The notes under the pieces were generated by a model, which was given only the letters and a program-made list of their open reading frames with translations, was not told the DNA's origin and did no database searches. This document shows, piece by piece, positions 27,561 to 36,049 of a stretch of DNA of 64,000 nucleotides; the stretch's first letter is position 1, and every line of letters begins with the position of its first letter. Both the position numbers and the translations under genes were made by a program. The stretch comes from VRUE01 sp963805455. Its GTDB lineage: Bacteria > Actinomycetota > Thermoleophilia > Solirubrobacterales > 70-9. Location of the stretch: positions 248,001-312,000 of the forward strand of contig CAWDUJ010000006.1 in assembly GCA_963805455.1 (NCBI GenBank), written 5' to 3'.

Positions 27561-28892
27561 CTAGCCGGACTTGCGGCGTCGGAGCTCGGTGACGTTGTGC
27601 CGACCCTCGTTCTCGGGCTCGGTCTCGGCGTCGAGGCCGAAAAGCTCGCGCAGGGCGCTGACGTAGAGGTAGGCATCGTCGTTGCCGGCGGCCCGCTTCA
27701 TCCGCACCGTCGGTTCGTGCAGGAGCCGCGACGCGACGGCCCTTGCCATCAGCGTCATCCGATCGCGGTCGGCCTCGCTGAGGCTCTCCCAGCGGCCCTC
27801 GTTCTCGGCCAGGATCCGCTTGACGATCTCGTCGGCGCTTTCGCGCAGGGCGGCCACCGTCGGCACCACCGCAAGCGAGGCCAGCCAGCGTTCGAAGCGG
27901 TCCTGCTCGCCGTTGAGGATCGGCTCTGCCCGCCGCGCCTCGGCCTCGCGCCCACTGGCATTGCGCTCGACGATCTGCTGGAAGTCGTCGATGTCGTGGA
28001 GGGTGACGCCGGGGACGTCGCGGCACTCGGGCTCGACGTCGCGGGGAACGGCGAGGTCGATCAGGAGCAGCGGCCGGTCCTCGCGCTCCCCCATCACCTG
28101 CCAGAGCTCGTCGCGCTCGACGATGTGGTGGGGCGAGTTGGTCGCCGAGACGACGATGTCCGCAATCCCGAGCTGCTCCGGCAGCTCCTCGAGGCGGACC
28201 GCGGCGCCACCGAAGCGCTGGGCGAACCCGATCGCGCGGTCGTGATGGCGGTTGGCGACGAACACGGTGTTGACGCCGCGGGCGACCAGCGCCCGGGCGA
28301 CCAGCTCCGCGGTTTCGCCGGCGCCGATCACGAGGACCCGGCGCTCGCCGAGGTCGCCGAGCGTGCGCCGGGCGAGCTCGACCGCGACCGAGGGGATCGA
28401 GACGCCGCGCTCGCTGATCGCGGTCTCCTGGCGGACGCGGCCGCCGGCGGCGAGGGCGCCGCGGAAGAGGCGGTTGAGGACGGGCCCGGTCGCGCCCTCG
28501 ACGAGCGCCAGCTCGTAGGCCCGCTTGACCTGGCCCTGGATCTCGGCCTCGCCGACGATCATCGAATCGAGGCCGGCGGTCACCCGGAAGAGGTGGCGGA
28601 CGGCATCGCTCGAGCGCAGCGAGTAGAGGTGGCTGAGCAGCTCGGTGGGGCGGAGCTCGGCCTGGCGGGTGAGGACCCCGAGCGCCGTCGACTCGGCTTC
28701 GACCGGGTCGGAGACGATCAGGTAGAGCTCGGTCCGGTTGCAGGTCGAGAGCGCGGCCGCCTCGTGGATCCCCTCGGCGTTTGTCAGCTCGCTGAGGGCG
28801 CCGACCGCCCGGCCCTCGGTCAATGAGAGCCTCTCGCGCAGGTCGAGTGGGGCGGTCTTGTGAGAGACGCCGAGCGCCAGAAGCTCAGACAT
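27561..28892 (-). CDS. hemA: Glutamyl-tRNA reductase
   Basis: 443 residues. It reduces glutamyl-tRNA to glutamate-1-semialdehyde, the committed step of tetrapyrrole synthesis by the C5 route. The catalytic Cys51 lies in ALSTCNRTELY; GVSHKTAP, GEAEIQGQVKRAY and the NADPH fold RVLVIGAGETAELVARAL follow, then the dimerisation helix. ATG 28892 fits the family N-terminus; TTG immediately before it is also possible. It overlaps ccmD by 8 nt, linking heme synthesis with the cytochrome c system. Confidence 0.95.
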   Translation of the reverse strand: MSELLALGVSHKTAPLDLRERLSLTEGRAVGALSELTNAEGIHEAAALSTCNRTELYLIVSDPVEAESTALGVLTRQAELRPTELLSHLYSLRSSDAVRHLFRVTAGLDSMIVGEAEIQGQVKRAYELALVEGATGPVLNRLFRGALAAGGRVRQETAISERGVSIPSVAVELARRTLGDLGERRVLVIGAGETAELVARALVARGVNTVFVANRHHDRAIGFAQRFGGAAVRLEELPEQLGIADIVVSATNSPHHIVERDELWQVMGEREDRPLLLIDLAVPRDVEPECRDVPGVTLHDIDDFQQIVERNASGREAEARRAEPILNGEQDRFERWLASLAVVPTVAALRESADEIVKRILAENEGRWESLSEADRDRMTLMARAVASRLLHEPTVRMKRAAGNDDAYLYVSALRELFGLDAETEPENEGRHNVTELRRRKSG

Positions 28893-29085
28893 CAAGCGTC
28901 ACCTCCTCCGGAGCCTCGCTCGTGTTTTCGCGCTGCTCCGCGAACCCGGCGAGTTCGCGGAGTTCGCGCTCGATCCGCTGCAGTTTGATCGCCATGATCG
29001 CGACGTAGACGACGAGCAGAACCATGAAGACGACGTAGGCTCCGGCGACGTACTTCCCGGCCTCATCGAGCGGCAGCGCCGGCAC
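28885..29085 (-). CDS. ccmD: CcmD-like heme exporter subunit
   Basis: 66 residues from GTG 29085. One membrane helix (YVVFMVLLVVYVAIMAIKLQ) is followed by a charged cytoplasmic tail. The small size, the single helix and the place directly after ccmC identify it; CcmD helps release holo-CcmE from CcmABC. It abuts the ccmC stop and overlaps hemA by 8 nt. Confidence 0.8.
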   Translation of the reverse strand: MPALPLDEAGKYVAGAYVVFMVLLVVYVAIMAIKLQRIERELRELAGFAEQRENTSEAPEEVTLDV

Positions 29086-29808
29086 CTAGCTCACCTCCGG
29101 GGCGACCCGGGAGCGGGAGCCGGACGGGGGCGCGTCGAGCGCGCGCCGCAGTCGCTTGACCTGGCCGGAGGCGCTCTTCGCCGTCAGCTCGAGTTTGACC
29201 AGCGTCACCCAGAGCAGCGCGATCGCGGTCAGGCAGACCAGGAACGTCAGCATCATCGACCCCGGCAGCCCGCCATTGGTGGTCGCGAACACGCGCGGGT
29301 GGACGAGGCTTTCGGCGAGCCGGACTGAGAGGAAGTTGAGCGGGACAAAGGCCCCGGCGGTGATCGCGAAGACCGAGGCGTAGCGCGCCTGGCGGTCGCG
29401 GTCCTCGATCGCGTAGCGGAACGGGTAGTAGGTCGCGTAGAGGAGGAAGACGATCAGGAAGCTGACCAGGGTCGGCTCGTTCCAGACCCACCAGTGACCC
29501 CACGAGGCCTTGGCCCAGATCGAGCCGGTGACCAGCACCGCCACGCCGAAGATCACCGACATGTGGATCGAGACGTAGGAGTAGGCGTCCCAGCGGCTGT
29601 CGCCGCTGCGCAGATGGAGGATCGCGAAGACCCCGCCGACGATGAACCCGACGAGCGCGACCATCGCCAGCGGCACGTGCAGGTAGAAGATCTTCTGGAT
29701 GAAGCCCTGGTCCGCGTCGAGCGGCGCGTAGAAGAAGACCAGCGAGAGACCCGTGGCGAGGGCCACCACGGTCGCGATCGAGAGGGGTTTCAGTCCTTTG
29801 CCGTACAT
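29086..29808 (-). CDS. ccmC: Cytochrome c biogenesis protein CcmC
   Basis: 240 residues with six predicted membrane helices. The tryptophan-rich heme-handling motif WGHWWVWNEPTL lies near residue 105, flanked by conserved histidines (FYLHVPLAM and LVHPRVF). CcmC loads heme onto CcmE. Order ccmA-ccmB-ccmC-ccmD is conserved here. ccmE, ccmF and ccmH are not in the window. Confidence 0.93.
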   Translation of the reverse strand: MYGKGLKPLSIATVVALATGLSLVFFYAPLDADQGFIQKIFYLHVPLAMVALVGFIVGGVFAILHLRSGDSRWDAYSYVSIHMSVIFGVAVLVTGSIWAKASWGHWWVWNEPTLVSFLIVFLLYATYYPFRYAIEDRDRQARYASVFAITAGAFVPLNFLSVRLAESLVHPRVFATTNGGLPGSMMLTFLVCLTAIALLWVTLVKLELTAKSASGQVKRLRRALDAPPSGSRSRVAPEVS

Positions 29809-29835
29809 CCGCTGGGCGCCCGCGGCGGCGCGTGC

Positions 29836-30516
29836 TCAGTCCTCCAGGAGAAAGTCGAACACCGCGTATCCGACGAGGAGGAAGATCAAATCGTATAGCC
29901 CCAGGACCGCAAGCCAGGTGCCGAATCGCTCGTAACCGGGCCCGCCCACCGCGAGCAGGTGCCGAGTGGCGCCTGTGGCGGCGATCATCAGCGGCACCAC
30001 CAGCGGCAGCAGGACGAGCGGGCCGAGCAGGTCGCGGGCACGGGAGTTGACCGCCATCGAGGAGATCAGGGTGCCGGTCGCGGCGAGGCCGATGTCGGCG
30101 AGCAGGAGTACGCCCGCCAGCGGCAGGAGCGGGGTAGCGGAGTCGAGGAAGAAGATCGCGAACACCGGGACGACGATCAGCTCGAGGATGACCAGGTAGG
30201 CGATGAGCGCCGCGGCCTTGGCCGCGAACAGTGCCGTGCGGTCGATCGGCGCGAGTCTGATCGCGTCGAAGCCGCCCTCCTGGCGCTCGGCGACGAAGAG
30301 GCGGTTGATGCCGAGGATCGCGGCGAACAGCAGCGTCGCCCATAGCACCCCGGAGGCGAGGCTCCCCGATAGCTCGGTGCGGTCGAGCCCGAAGCGGAAG
30401 ATGACGAAGGTCGTCACCGCGAACAACGCCATCGCCGGCAGCGACTGCAGGGTCCGGAGCTCGGTCCGCAGGTCCTTCTCGAGGATCACCCGGAAGGCGA
30501 CGGTCGAGGGCGTCAT
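29836..30516 (-). CDS. ccmB: Cytochrome c biogenesis ABC permease CcmB
   Basis: 226 residues, six membrane helices. The opening (ILEKDLRTELRTLQSLPAM) and ERQEGGFDAIRLAPIDR are typical of CcmB. It pairs with CcmA as the ABC transporter needed to release holo-CcmE. The start ATG overlaps the ccmA stop by 4 nt. Confidence 0.92.
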   Translation of the reverse strand: MTPSTVAFRVILEKDLRTELRTLQSLPAMALFAVTTFVIFRFGLDRTELSGSLASGVLWATLLFAAILGINRLFVAERQEGGFDAIRLAPIDRTALFAAKAAALIAYLVILELIVVPVFAIFFLDSATPLLPLAGVLLLADIGLAATGTLISSMAVNSRARDLLGPLVLLPLVVPLMIAATGATRHLLAVGGPGYERFGTWLAVLGLYDLIFLLVGYAVFDFLLED

Positions 30517-31175
30517 CGCAATGCCCCCTCGCCGACCTCGGATCGGGCTCCCACCGCGAGCCGGAGCGTCCGGTCGGCCTCGGCCTCGAAGCGGTCCGGG
30601 TCGTGCGTGACGAGCACCCGGGTGCGGTCCGAGCCCGGGCCGATCAGCCCGCTCGCGAGCTCGCGGCCCTCCTCGTCGAGGTGGGAGTCGGGCTCGTCGA
30701 GCAGCAGCAGCTCGGGCTCGTGGAGCACGCAGCGACAGATCGCCAGGCGCTGGCGCATCCCGGCCGAGAGCTCGCCGATCCGCTCGTCGGCGCGGCGCTC
30801 CATCCCGATCGCCCGCAGGGTCGCCTCGATCCGGGCCTCGCCGGCCTCGCCGTCGATTCCGTGAAGCCGGGCGTGGAAGCGGAGGTTCTCGCGCCCGCTC
30901 AGGTCTCGGTAGAGGAGTGGCTCATGGCCGAGGTACCCGATCCGGCCGCGCAGCTTCCAGGCCTCGCGTGGCAGCGGGCACCCGAGGACCTCGACCTCGC
31001 CGCCGCTCGGCCGCAGAAGGGTGGCGAGGATCCGCAGCAGGGTCGTCTTGCCGGCTCCGTTCGAGCCGAGCACGAGCAGGGTCTCACCGGCGCCGAGGGT
31101 CAGGTCGACACCCTCCAGGGCGGTCCGTTCGCCGAACTCGTGGCGCAGGCCGCGCAGCTCGATTGCCGTGCTCAC
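30513..31175 (-). CDS. ccmA: Heme exporter ABC ATPase CcmA
   Basis: 220 residues. Walker A GSNGAGKTTLLR, Q-loop region, signature LSAGMRQRLAICR, Walker B LLLLDEPDSHLD and the switch His (VTHD) are all present. The short length and the following ccmB identify CcmA. It is the first gene of the leftward ccm-hem run; the ALDH gene upstream ends 27 nt away. Confidence 0.92.
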   Translation of the reverse strand: MSTAIELRGLRHEFGERTALEGVDLTLGAGETLLVLGSNGAGKTTLLRILATLLRPSGGEVEVLGCPLPREAWKLRGRIGYLGHEPLLYRDLSGRENLRFHARLHGIDGEAGEARIEATLRAIGMERRADERIGELSAGMRQRLAICRCVLHEPELLLLDEPDSHLDEEGRELASGLIGPGSDRTRVLVTHDPDRFEAEADRTLRLAVGARSEVGEGALR

Positions 31176-31202
31176 CCCGGGGATTGTCCCCGAGAGAGCC
31201 GC

Positions 31203-32798
31203 TCAGTGACGCTTCTTGCGCAGCGTCCGGCGACCGACCGCGAGCAGTGGGCCGACGCCCTCGCGCAGCGCCGCGGTCCGCTCGGCGCCTTTGCCGTAGA
31301 GCAATTTGGCCGAGGCGCGGACGGCGTCGCCCAGCGTGCGGTCGTAGGGCTGCCACCAGAAGTCGCGGGTCAGCCCCGGCTCCCAGGAGTTCATCTTCAC
31401 GTTGACGCACTCGTAGAAGCCAAATTTGGAGTGCGACCGGCCGACCCCGGATTCCTTGACGCCGCCCCATGCGCACTGGCAGGCGCCGTGGCTGTAGGAG
31501 TGGTCGTTGACCCAGACCATTCCCGATTCGATCTGCCGCGCCATCCGCGCGCCCTTCTGGCGGTCCTTGGTCCAGACCGAGGCGCCGAGGCCGAACTGGG
31601 AGTCGTTGGCGAGGTCGATCGCCTCCTGATCGGAGTCGACGACGACGATCGGCAGTACCGGGCCGAAGATCTCCTCGCGCATGATCCGCATCTCGTGGGT
31701 GACGCCGGTGAGGACGGTCGGGGCGATGAACTTCCCCGGCAATCCGGCGACGTCGGTTGGCCCGCCGCAGAGCTTGGTCGCGCCGGAGGCGACCGCATCC
31801 TCGATCAGGTCGACGACGATCGCGTACTGGTCGTCGGAGGTCATCGGACCGATCTCGGTCTCCCACTGCAGCGGGTCGCCGAGGCGGAGCCGTTCGGACT
31901 CGCGGGCGACGCCCTCGACGAAGCGGTCGGCGACCTGGCGGTCGACGTAGACGCGCTCGATCCCGGAGCAGGTCTGGCCGGCGTTGGCGAAGCCGCCCCA
32001 GACGGCGCCGGAGATCGCGTTGTCAAGGTCGGCGTCGGCGCAGACGATCATCGGGTCCTTGCCGCCGAGCTCGAGAACCGAGCCCTTGAGCTTCTGGGCG
32101 CAGACCTCGCCGACCTTGCGGCCGATCTCGACCGAGCCGGTGAAGAAGATCTTGCCGGCGCTCGAGCGGGCCAGCGCGTCGCCTACGGCGCCACCGCCGT
32201 GGACGACCCGGACCAGGCCCTCTGGGAGCCCGCCCTTCTCGAAGACGCGGCGGATCGCCTCACCCAGCAGCGGCGTCAGGCTGGCCGGCTTGAGGACGAC
32301 GCCGTTGCCCGCCATCAGCGCGATCGCGACCTCGCCGAACGGGATCGACCACGGGTAGTTCCAGGGCGCGATCACCCCGACGACACCGATCGGCTCGTAG
32401 GTGAAGCGGCTTTTCTTGCTCATCAGGAAGGCCTGCGACATCCGCACCTTCTCGTCGGCGAGGATCTTCGGCCCCGCCTTGGCGCACCAGTGCAGCGCGT
32501 CGACGGTCGGCAGCAGCTCCATCGTGTAGGCCTCGACCCGCGGCTTGCCCTGCTCGTTGACGAGCAGCTCAGCGATCTCGTCGATGTCGTCGAGAAGCGC
32601 AGCGGCGGCGCGGCGCAGGTAGGCGGCACGGTCGTCGAGGCTCAGCTCCGCCCAGGCGGGCTGGATCCGGGCGACGTCGTCGACGACGCCCTGGACCTGA
32701 TCGGGCGTGATCGTCGCAACCGAGCCGACGAGCTCGCCGGTGGCGGGGTTGAACGACTCGAGGGTGGACGCGGCGGGGCGTGCTTCTGTAGTGGCCAT
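31203..32798 (-). CDS. NAD(P)-dependent aldehyde dehydrogenase
   Basis: 531 residues from ATG 32798, chosen because TAGAAT ends 7 nt upstream. It oxidises aldehydes to acids. Key motifs: APWNYPWSIP, the cofactor motif FTGSVEIGRKV, the general base in VLELGGKDPM, and the catalytic Cys in FANAGQTCSGIERVYV; EEIFGPVLPI follows. A C-terminal extension (about 50 residues) after the usual end resembles that of the succinate-semialdehyde and long-chain ALDH groups. The substrate is unknown. Confidence 0.9.
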   Translation of the reverse strand: MATTEARPAASTLESFNPATGELVGSVATITPDQVQGVVDDVARIQPAWAELSLDDRAAYLRRAAAALLDDIDEIAELLVNEQGKPRVEAYTMELLPTVDALHWCAKAGPKILADEKVRMSQAFLMSKKSRFTYEPIGVVGVIAPWNYPWSIPFGEVAIALMAGNGVVLKPASLTPLLGEAIRRVFEKGGLPEGLVRVVHGGGAVGDALARSSAGKIFFTGSVEIGRKVGEVCAQKLKGSVLELGGKDPMIVCADADLDNAISGAVWGGFANAGQTCSGIERVYVDRQVADRFVEGVARESERLRLGDPLQWETEIGPMTSDDQYAIVVDLIEDAVASGATKLCGGPTDVAGLPGKFIAPTVLTGVTHEMRIMREEIFGPVLPIVVVDSDQEAIDLANDSQFGLGASVWTKDRQKGARMARQIESGMVWVNDHSYSHGACQCAWGGVKESGVGRSHSKFGFYECVNVKMNSWEPGLTRDFWWQPYDRTLGDAVRASAKLLYGKGAERTAALREGVGPLLAVGRRTLRKKRH

Positions 32799-32805
32799 AC
32801 CGTCG

Positions 32806-32811
32806 ATTCTA
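32806..32811 (-). promoter_or_regulatory. -10 box of the ALDH gene
   Basis: TAGAAT on the minus strand, 7 nt before ATG 32798. It implies transcription starting at or within a base or two of the start codon. Confidence 0.45.
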
Positions 32812-32947
32812 AGCGGCGGATCAGGGTGAGTGGGATATATCGGTTGTCGCCTGAACCCAAATTGGTGCCGCTTCGCGGCAGGAATCACTCCGCGGTGCCG
32901 TATGAAGGCTCCACCGACATATCCCCCTCACCCTCATACTCCGTTCA

Positions 32948-34300
32948 GTGACCGACAGCCTGTTCGATAGCGACCAAGGACGACCCCCCGGAGGTCCTGG
33001 CGAGGGTGCCTCGGCCGCCGTTCGGGCGGGTGCTCCTCTGGCGGTGCGGATGAGGCCGAGGTCGTTGGGGGAGCTGGTCGGGCAGGAGCAGGTGCTGGGG
33101 GAGGGGTCGGCGCTGCGGAGCGCGATCGAGGCAGGGCGCCCGCACAGCGCGATCCTCTACGGGCCTCCGGGAGCCGGGAAGACGACGCTGGCCAGGATCG
33201 CCGCTGCCGGCTCCGAAGGGGCGTTCGAGGAGGAGTCGGCCGTCAACGCGGGTAAACCCGAGATTCGCGCGGTGATCGAGAGGGCGCGCGAGCGCCGCCG
33301 CACGAGCGGACGCGGCACGGTCCTCTTCCTCGACGAGATCCACCGCTTCAACAAGGCCCAGCAGGACGCGCTCCTGCCGGCGGTCGAGGACGGGGTCCTG
33401 ACCCTGATCGGGGCGACCACAGAGAACCCCTACTTCGAGGTCAACTCGGCGCTCCTCTCGCGCTGCCAGATCTATGAGCTCCGCCCGCTCGAGCCGGCCC
33501 AGGTCGAGGAGCTGCTGCGGCGCGCCCTCACCGACCCCGAGCGTGGCCTCACCGATCCGCCCGCGGTCGACGACGAGGCCCTGTCGATGCTCGCCCGGCG
33601 CAGCGGCGGCGATGCCCGGGTCGCGCTCTCCGCCCTCGAGCGCGCGGTAGAGCGCTCCGGCGGCGATCGCGTCGACGTCGCCGCGATCGAGGACGCGATG
33701 CAGCGCAAGGCGATCGACTTCGACCGCGACGGCGATCGCCACTTCGACTTCATCTCGGCCTGGATCAAGGCGACCCGGGGCTCCGACGTCGATGCCTCCC
33801 TCTACTACCTGGCGGTGATGCTGGAGGGCGGCGAGGACCCCCGCTACATCGCCCGCCGGATGGTCATCTTTGCCTCCGAGGACATCGGCAACGCCGACCC
33901 GCAGGCGCTCCTGGTCGCCGACGCGTCGGCCCGGGCGGTCGACCGGGTCGGGCTCCCCGAGTGCGCCCTAAACCTCGCCCAGGCGACGGTCCACCTCGCC
34001 CTCGCGCCGAAGTCGAACGCCTCGATGAAGGCGCTGTCCGCCGCACGGGCCGAGGTCCGCGAGAACGGTGCCAGGACGCCGCCAGACCACCTCCGCGACG
34101 CGCACTACCCGGGCGCCGGGAGCCTTGGAAGAGGTGAGGGATACCGCTACCCCCACAATGAGCCCGAGGGCGTCGCCGACCAGTCGCTGATGCCCGAAGG
34201 CCTCGAGGGTCAACGGTTCTACGAGCCGACCGATCGGGGCTTCGAGGCGGAGCTTGGCGGCCGGCTGGAGGCGCTGAAAAACTTGCTCAAGAAGTCCTGA
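32948..34300 (+). CDS. rarA: Replication-associated recombination protein RarA (MgsA family AAA+ ATPase)
   Basis: 450 residues from GTG 32948. The N-terminal APLAVRMRPRSLGELVGQEQ is diagnostic; Walker A GPPGAGKTTLARI starts near residue 72, Walker B FLDEIHRFNKAQQDALLPAV, sensor GATTENPYFEVN, then the C-terminal tetramerisation region with FEDIGNADPQAL-like ASEDIGNADPQALLVA and MPEGLEGQRFYEP. RarA acts at stalled forks with SSB. CATACT ends 7 nt before the GTG, so the transcript may be leaderless. Confidence 0.95.
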   Translation: MTDSLFDSDQGRPPGGPGEGASAAVRAGAPLAVRMRPRSLGELVGQEQVLGEGSALRSAIEAGRPHSAILYGPPGAGKTTLARIAAAGSEGAFEEESAVNAGKPEIRAVIERARERRRTSGRGTVLFLDEIHRFNKAQQDALLPAVEDGVLTLIGATTENPYFEVNSALLSRCQIYELRPLEPAQVEELLRRALTDPERGLTDPPAVDDEALSMLARRSGGDARVALSALERAVERSGGDRVDVAAIEDAMQRKAIDFDRDGDRHFDFISAWIKATRGSDVDASLYYLAVMLEGGEDPRYIARRMVIFASEDIGNADPQALLVADASARAVDRVGLPECALNLAQATVHLALAPKSNASMKALSAARAEVRENGARTPPDHLRDAHYPGAGSLGRGEGYRYPHNEPEGVADQSLMPEGLEGQRFYEPTDRGFEAELGGRLEALKNLLKKS

Positions 34301-34377
34301 GTCGGGCGCCGCAACTTCCCCATAACACCCGTGTTTTGTGAGTTGGCTTTCCAAGCTAGAGCCAGGGAGAGCCGACA

Positions 34378-34471
34378 CCGGCCGGAGGCCTGGACTGGGG
34401 GCCTCCGGCCGGACTTAATAAGGGGGACACAGGGGAGGACTCGACGACCGCGCCACAGCGCGGTCGTCGAG
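34378..34471. other. Two perfect 13-bp hairpins in the rarA-DUF1385 spacer
   Basis: Arms CCGGCCGGAGGCC (34378-34390) and its complement (34400-34412) have a 9-nt loop. Arms CTCGACGACCGCG (34440-34452) and complement (34459-34471) have loop CCACAG. The first could terminate rarA, though no T-run follows. In addition GGGAGGA (34432-34438 region) can pair with TCCTCCC just upstream of the next gene, enclosing the second hairpin. This may be a structured leader; no known RNA family is recognised. Confidence 0.4.
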
Positions 34472-34516
34472 CGCCTGCACTTGAAATCCTCCCGGAGGGG
34501 GCGACTCCCTACCCTG

Positions 34517-35362
34517 GTGAGTGTGAGCGAGCGGCTGAGACTCGGGGGGATGGCGCTTCGCAACGGGCTGCTGATCCACGGGCCGACTCACTGGGCCGCC
34601 GCGGTGCGGACAGGCGAGGGGACGATCGCGGTCGCCTCGGAGCCGAAGCCGGAACTGGCGCCGAAATTGGCGGCACGCCTCCCGGGCCTCCGCGGGCCGC
34701 TCAAACTCGCCGAGGCGCTCGCCGTCCTGCCCCTGGTCCGCCGCAGGCTGCCCGCCGCGCGGCTGCCGTTCGAGGATCCCCGCGTGATCGCGACCATCGG
34801 GGCGACGCTGATCACCACCGCGGCGCTGCGCCGCAGGCTCGCCTCACCGGGCCTGCGCGAGGCGATCGTCCAGGCGGTCGGGGTCCTCCCGGCCCTGGTC
34901 GCCCTCAGCGACCGCGATCTCGCCGCCTACCACGGGGTCGAGCACAAGGCGATCGCCGCCTACGAGCAGGGGCTCGACGACCCGGCCACGGTGCCGAAGG
35001 AGCACGACCGCTGCGGCTCGAACCTGATCGCCCCGATGATGCTTCTCTCGGTCGGCGGGACCGTCCTTCTCGAGCGCCTGGTCGATAGCCCCGGCCCGCT
35101 GGCCCGTGCCGGCGTCGGCCTCGGCGGCGCCTCGCTGGCGGTCGAGATGTTCGCCTGGAGCGACCGCAACCACGGCGCGCCTCTGGCCGAGGCCTTCCAT
35201 GCGCCCGGCCGCGAGATCCAGCGCCTGATCGCGACCAAGGAGCCGACCGCCGAGCAGCTCGAGGTCGGGGTCGCCGCCCTGGCCGAGATCCTGCGCGCCG
35301 AGGGGGACTACACTTCCCCGCCCGCGGCGGACGCGGGAGAGAGTGAGCAGGATTTCCAGTGA
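34517..35362 (+). CDS. DUF1385 family membrane protein
   Basis: About 281 residues from GTG 34517; GTG 34523 is equally possible. The family core is YHGVEHKAIAAYEQGLDD followed by DRCGSNLIAPMMLLSVGG. Hydrophobic segments occur at VIATIGATLITTAAL and LREAIVQAVGVLPALVAL. The conserved His/Glu/Cys residues suggest metal binding; the function is unknown. The C-terminal 15 residues (YTSPPAADAGESEQ) are encoded by GC-rich DNA with GGACGCGGGAG, reminiscent of the repeat at 42050-42124. Confidence 0.85.
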   Translation: MSVSERLRLGGMALRNGLLIHGPTHWAAAVRTGEGTIAVASEPKPELAPKLAARLPGLRGPLKLAEALAVLPLVRRRLPAARLPFEDPRVIATIGATLITTAALRRRLASPGLREAIVQAVGVLPALVALSDRDLAAYHGVEHKAIAAYEQGLDDPATVPKEHDRCGSNLIAPMMLLSVGGTVLLERLVDSPGPLARAGVGLGGASLAVEMFAWSDRNHGAPLAEAFHAPGREIQRLIATKEPTAEQLEVGVAALAEILRAEGDYTSPPAADAGESEQDFQ

Positions 35363-35408
35363 TCATGAGTGCGAACGAGCGAAAGCAGTGCACGCGGGCG
35401 GAATTGTG

Positions 35409-35825
35409 ATGTTCGGCCGGATCGACCACATCGGTGTCGCAGTCGAGGACCTCGACGGCGCAATCGACCTCTACGAAAAGAGCTTCGAGATGGAGCTCGC
35501 CCACCGTGAGACCGTCGAGTCGCAGGGTGTTGAGGCGGTCCTGCTCGACGTCGGCGAGGGCCATGTCGAGCTGCTGGCGCCGCTCGGCCCCGACACCGCC
35601 GTCGGCAAATTCATCGAGCGCAAGGGCCCCGGCCTTCACCACGTCGCCTACGCGGTCGAGGACATCGACTCGACCCTGGCGGCGATCGGCGCTGCCGGGA
35701 TCGAGCTGATCGACAGCAAGGCCCGGGTCGGGATCCGCGAAAGCCGCGTCGCCTTCCTCCATCCCCGATCGACGGGCGGCGTCCTGACCGAGATCGTCGA
35801 GCCCGCGACGCACGGGGGGGCGTGA
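35409..35825 (+). CDS. mce: Methylmalonyl-CoA epimerase (VOC superfamily)
   Basis: 138 residues from ATG 35409. It converts (2S)- and (2R)-methylmalonyl-CoA. Two VOC modules with metal ligands are visible: DHIGVAVEDLDGAIDLY, HVELLAPLG, LHHVAYAVEDID and the terminal TEIVEP; EKSFEMELAHRETV is typical of this subgroup. The mutase genes are not in the window. The stop overlaps the start region of the next small gene. Confidence 0.88.
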   Translation: MFGRIDHIGVAVEDLDGAIDLYEKSFEMELAHRETVESQGVEAVLLDVGEGHVELLAPLGPDTAVGKFIERKGPGLHHVAYAVEDIDSTLAAIGAAGIELIDSKARVGIRESRVAFLHPRSTGGVLTEIVEPATHGGA

Positions 35826-36049
35826 TGTCCGAGGCGCAGCGGGTCGAGATCGGTTTCGAGGGCGGCCAGGTCGTCTCGGTCCGGCTCACCGACTCCGAGC
35901 TCAAGGACCTCCGCAAGCAGCTCGAGAAGGGCGGCTGGCACGACGTGAGGACCGAGGACGGGATCCTCGCCGTCTACCTCGGCAAGATCGCCTTCCTGCG
36001 GATCGACTCCGGCGAGCACCGGGTCGGCTTCTCACTCGACAAGGGCTGA
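35825..36049 (+). CDS. Small conserved protein of unknown function
   Basis: 74 residues from ATG 35825, one base from the mce stop; GTG 35822 is an alternative. Its sequence alternates charged and hydrophobic residues (RVEIGFEGGQVVSVRLTDSE, LAVYLGKIAFLRID, HRVGFS), suggesting a small beta-rich domain with one helix. No family is recognised. It is translationally coupled both to mce and to the following methyltransferase (TGATG). Confidence 0.7.
   Translation: MSEAQRVEIGFEGGQVVSVRLTDSELKDLRKQLEKGGWHDVRTEDGILAVYLGKIAFLRIDSGEHRVGFSLDKG

Noticed and set aside
34331..34516. N-terminal extension of the DUF1385 protein to 34331
   Set aside because: The extension is Arg/Pro-rich, covers two strong hairpins and shows no conserved sequence; GTG 34517 fits better.
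34301..34516. Possible tRNA or other known structured RNA in the rarA-DUF1385 spacer
   Set aside because: CTTGAAA resembles an anticodon loop, but the flanking bases do not pair and no T-loop (GGTTCGA-type) is present. No SRP, RNase P or tmRNA signature was seen.
35300..35360. Third copy of the palindromic element at the end of the DUF1385 gene
   Set aside because: Only GGACGCGGGAG and a weak flank match; the second half and the arms are missing, so it is not counted as a copy.
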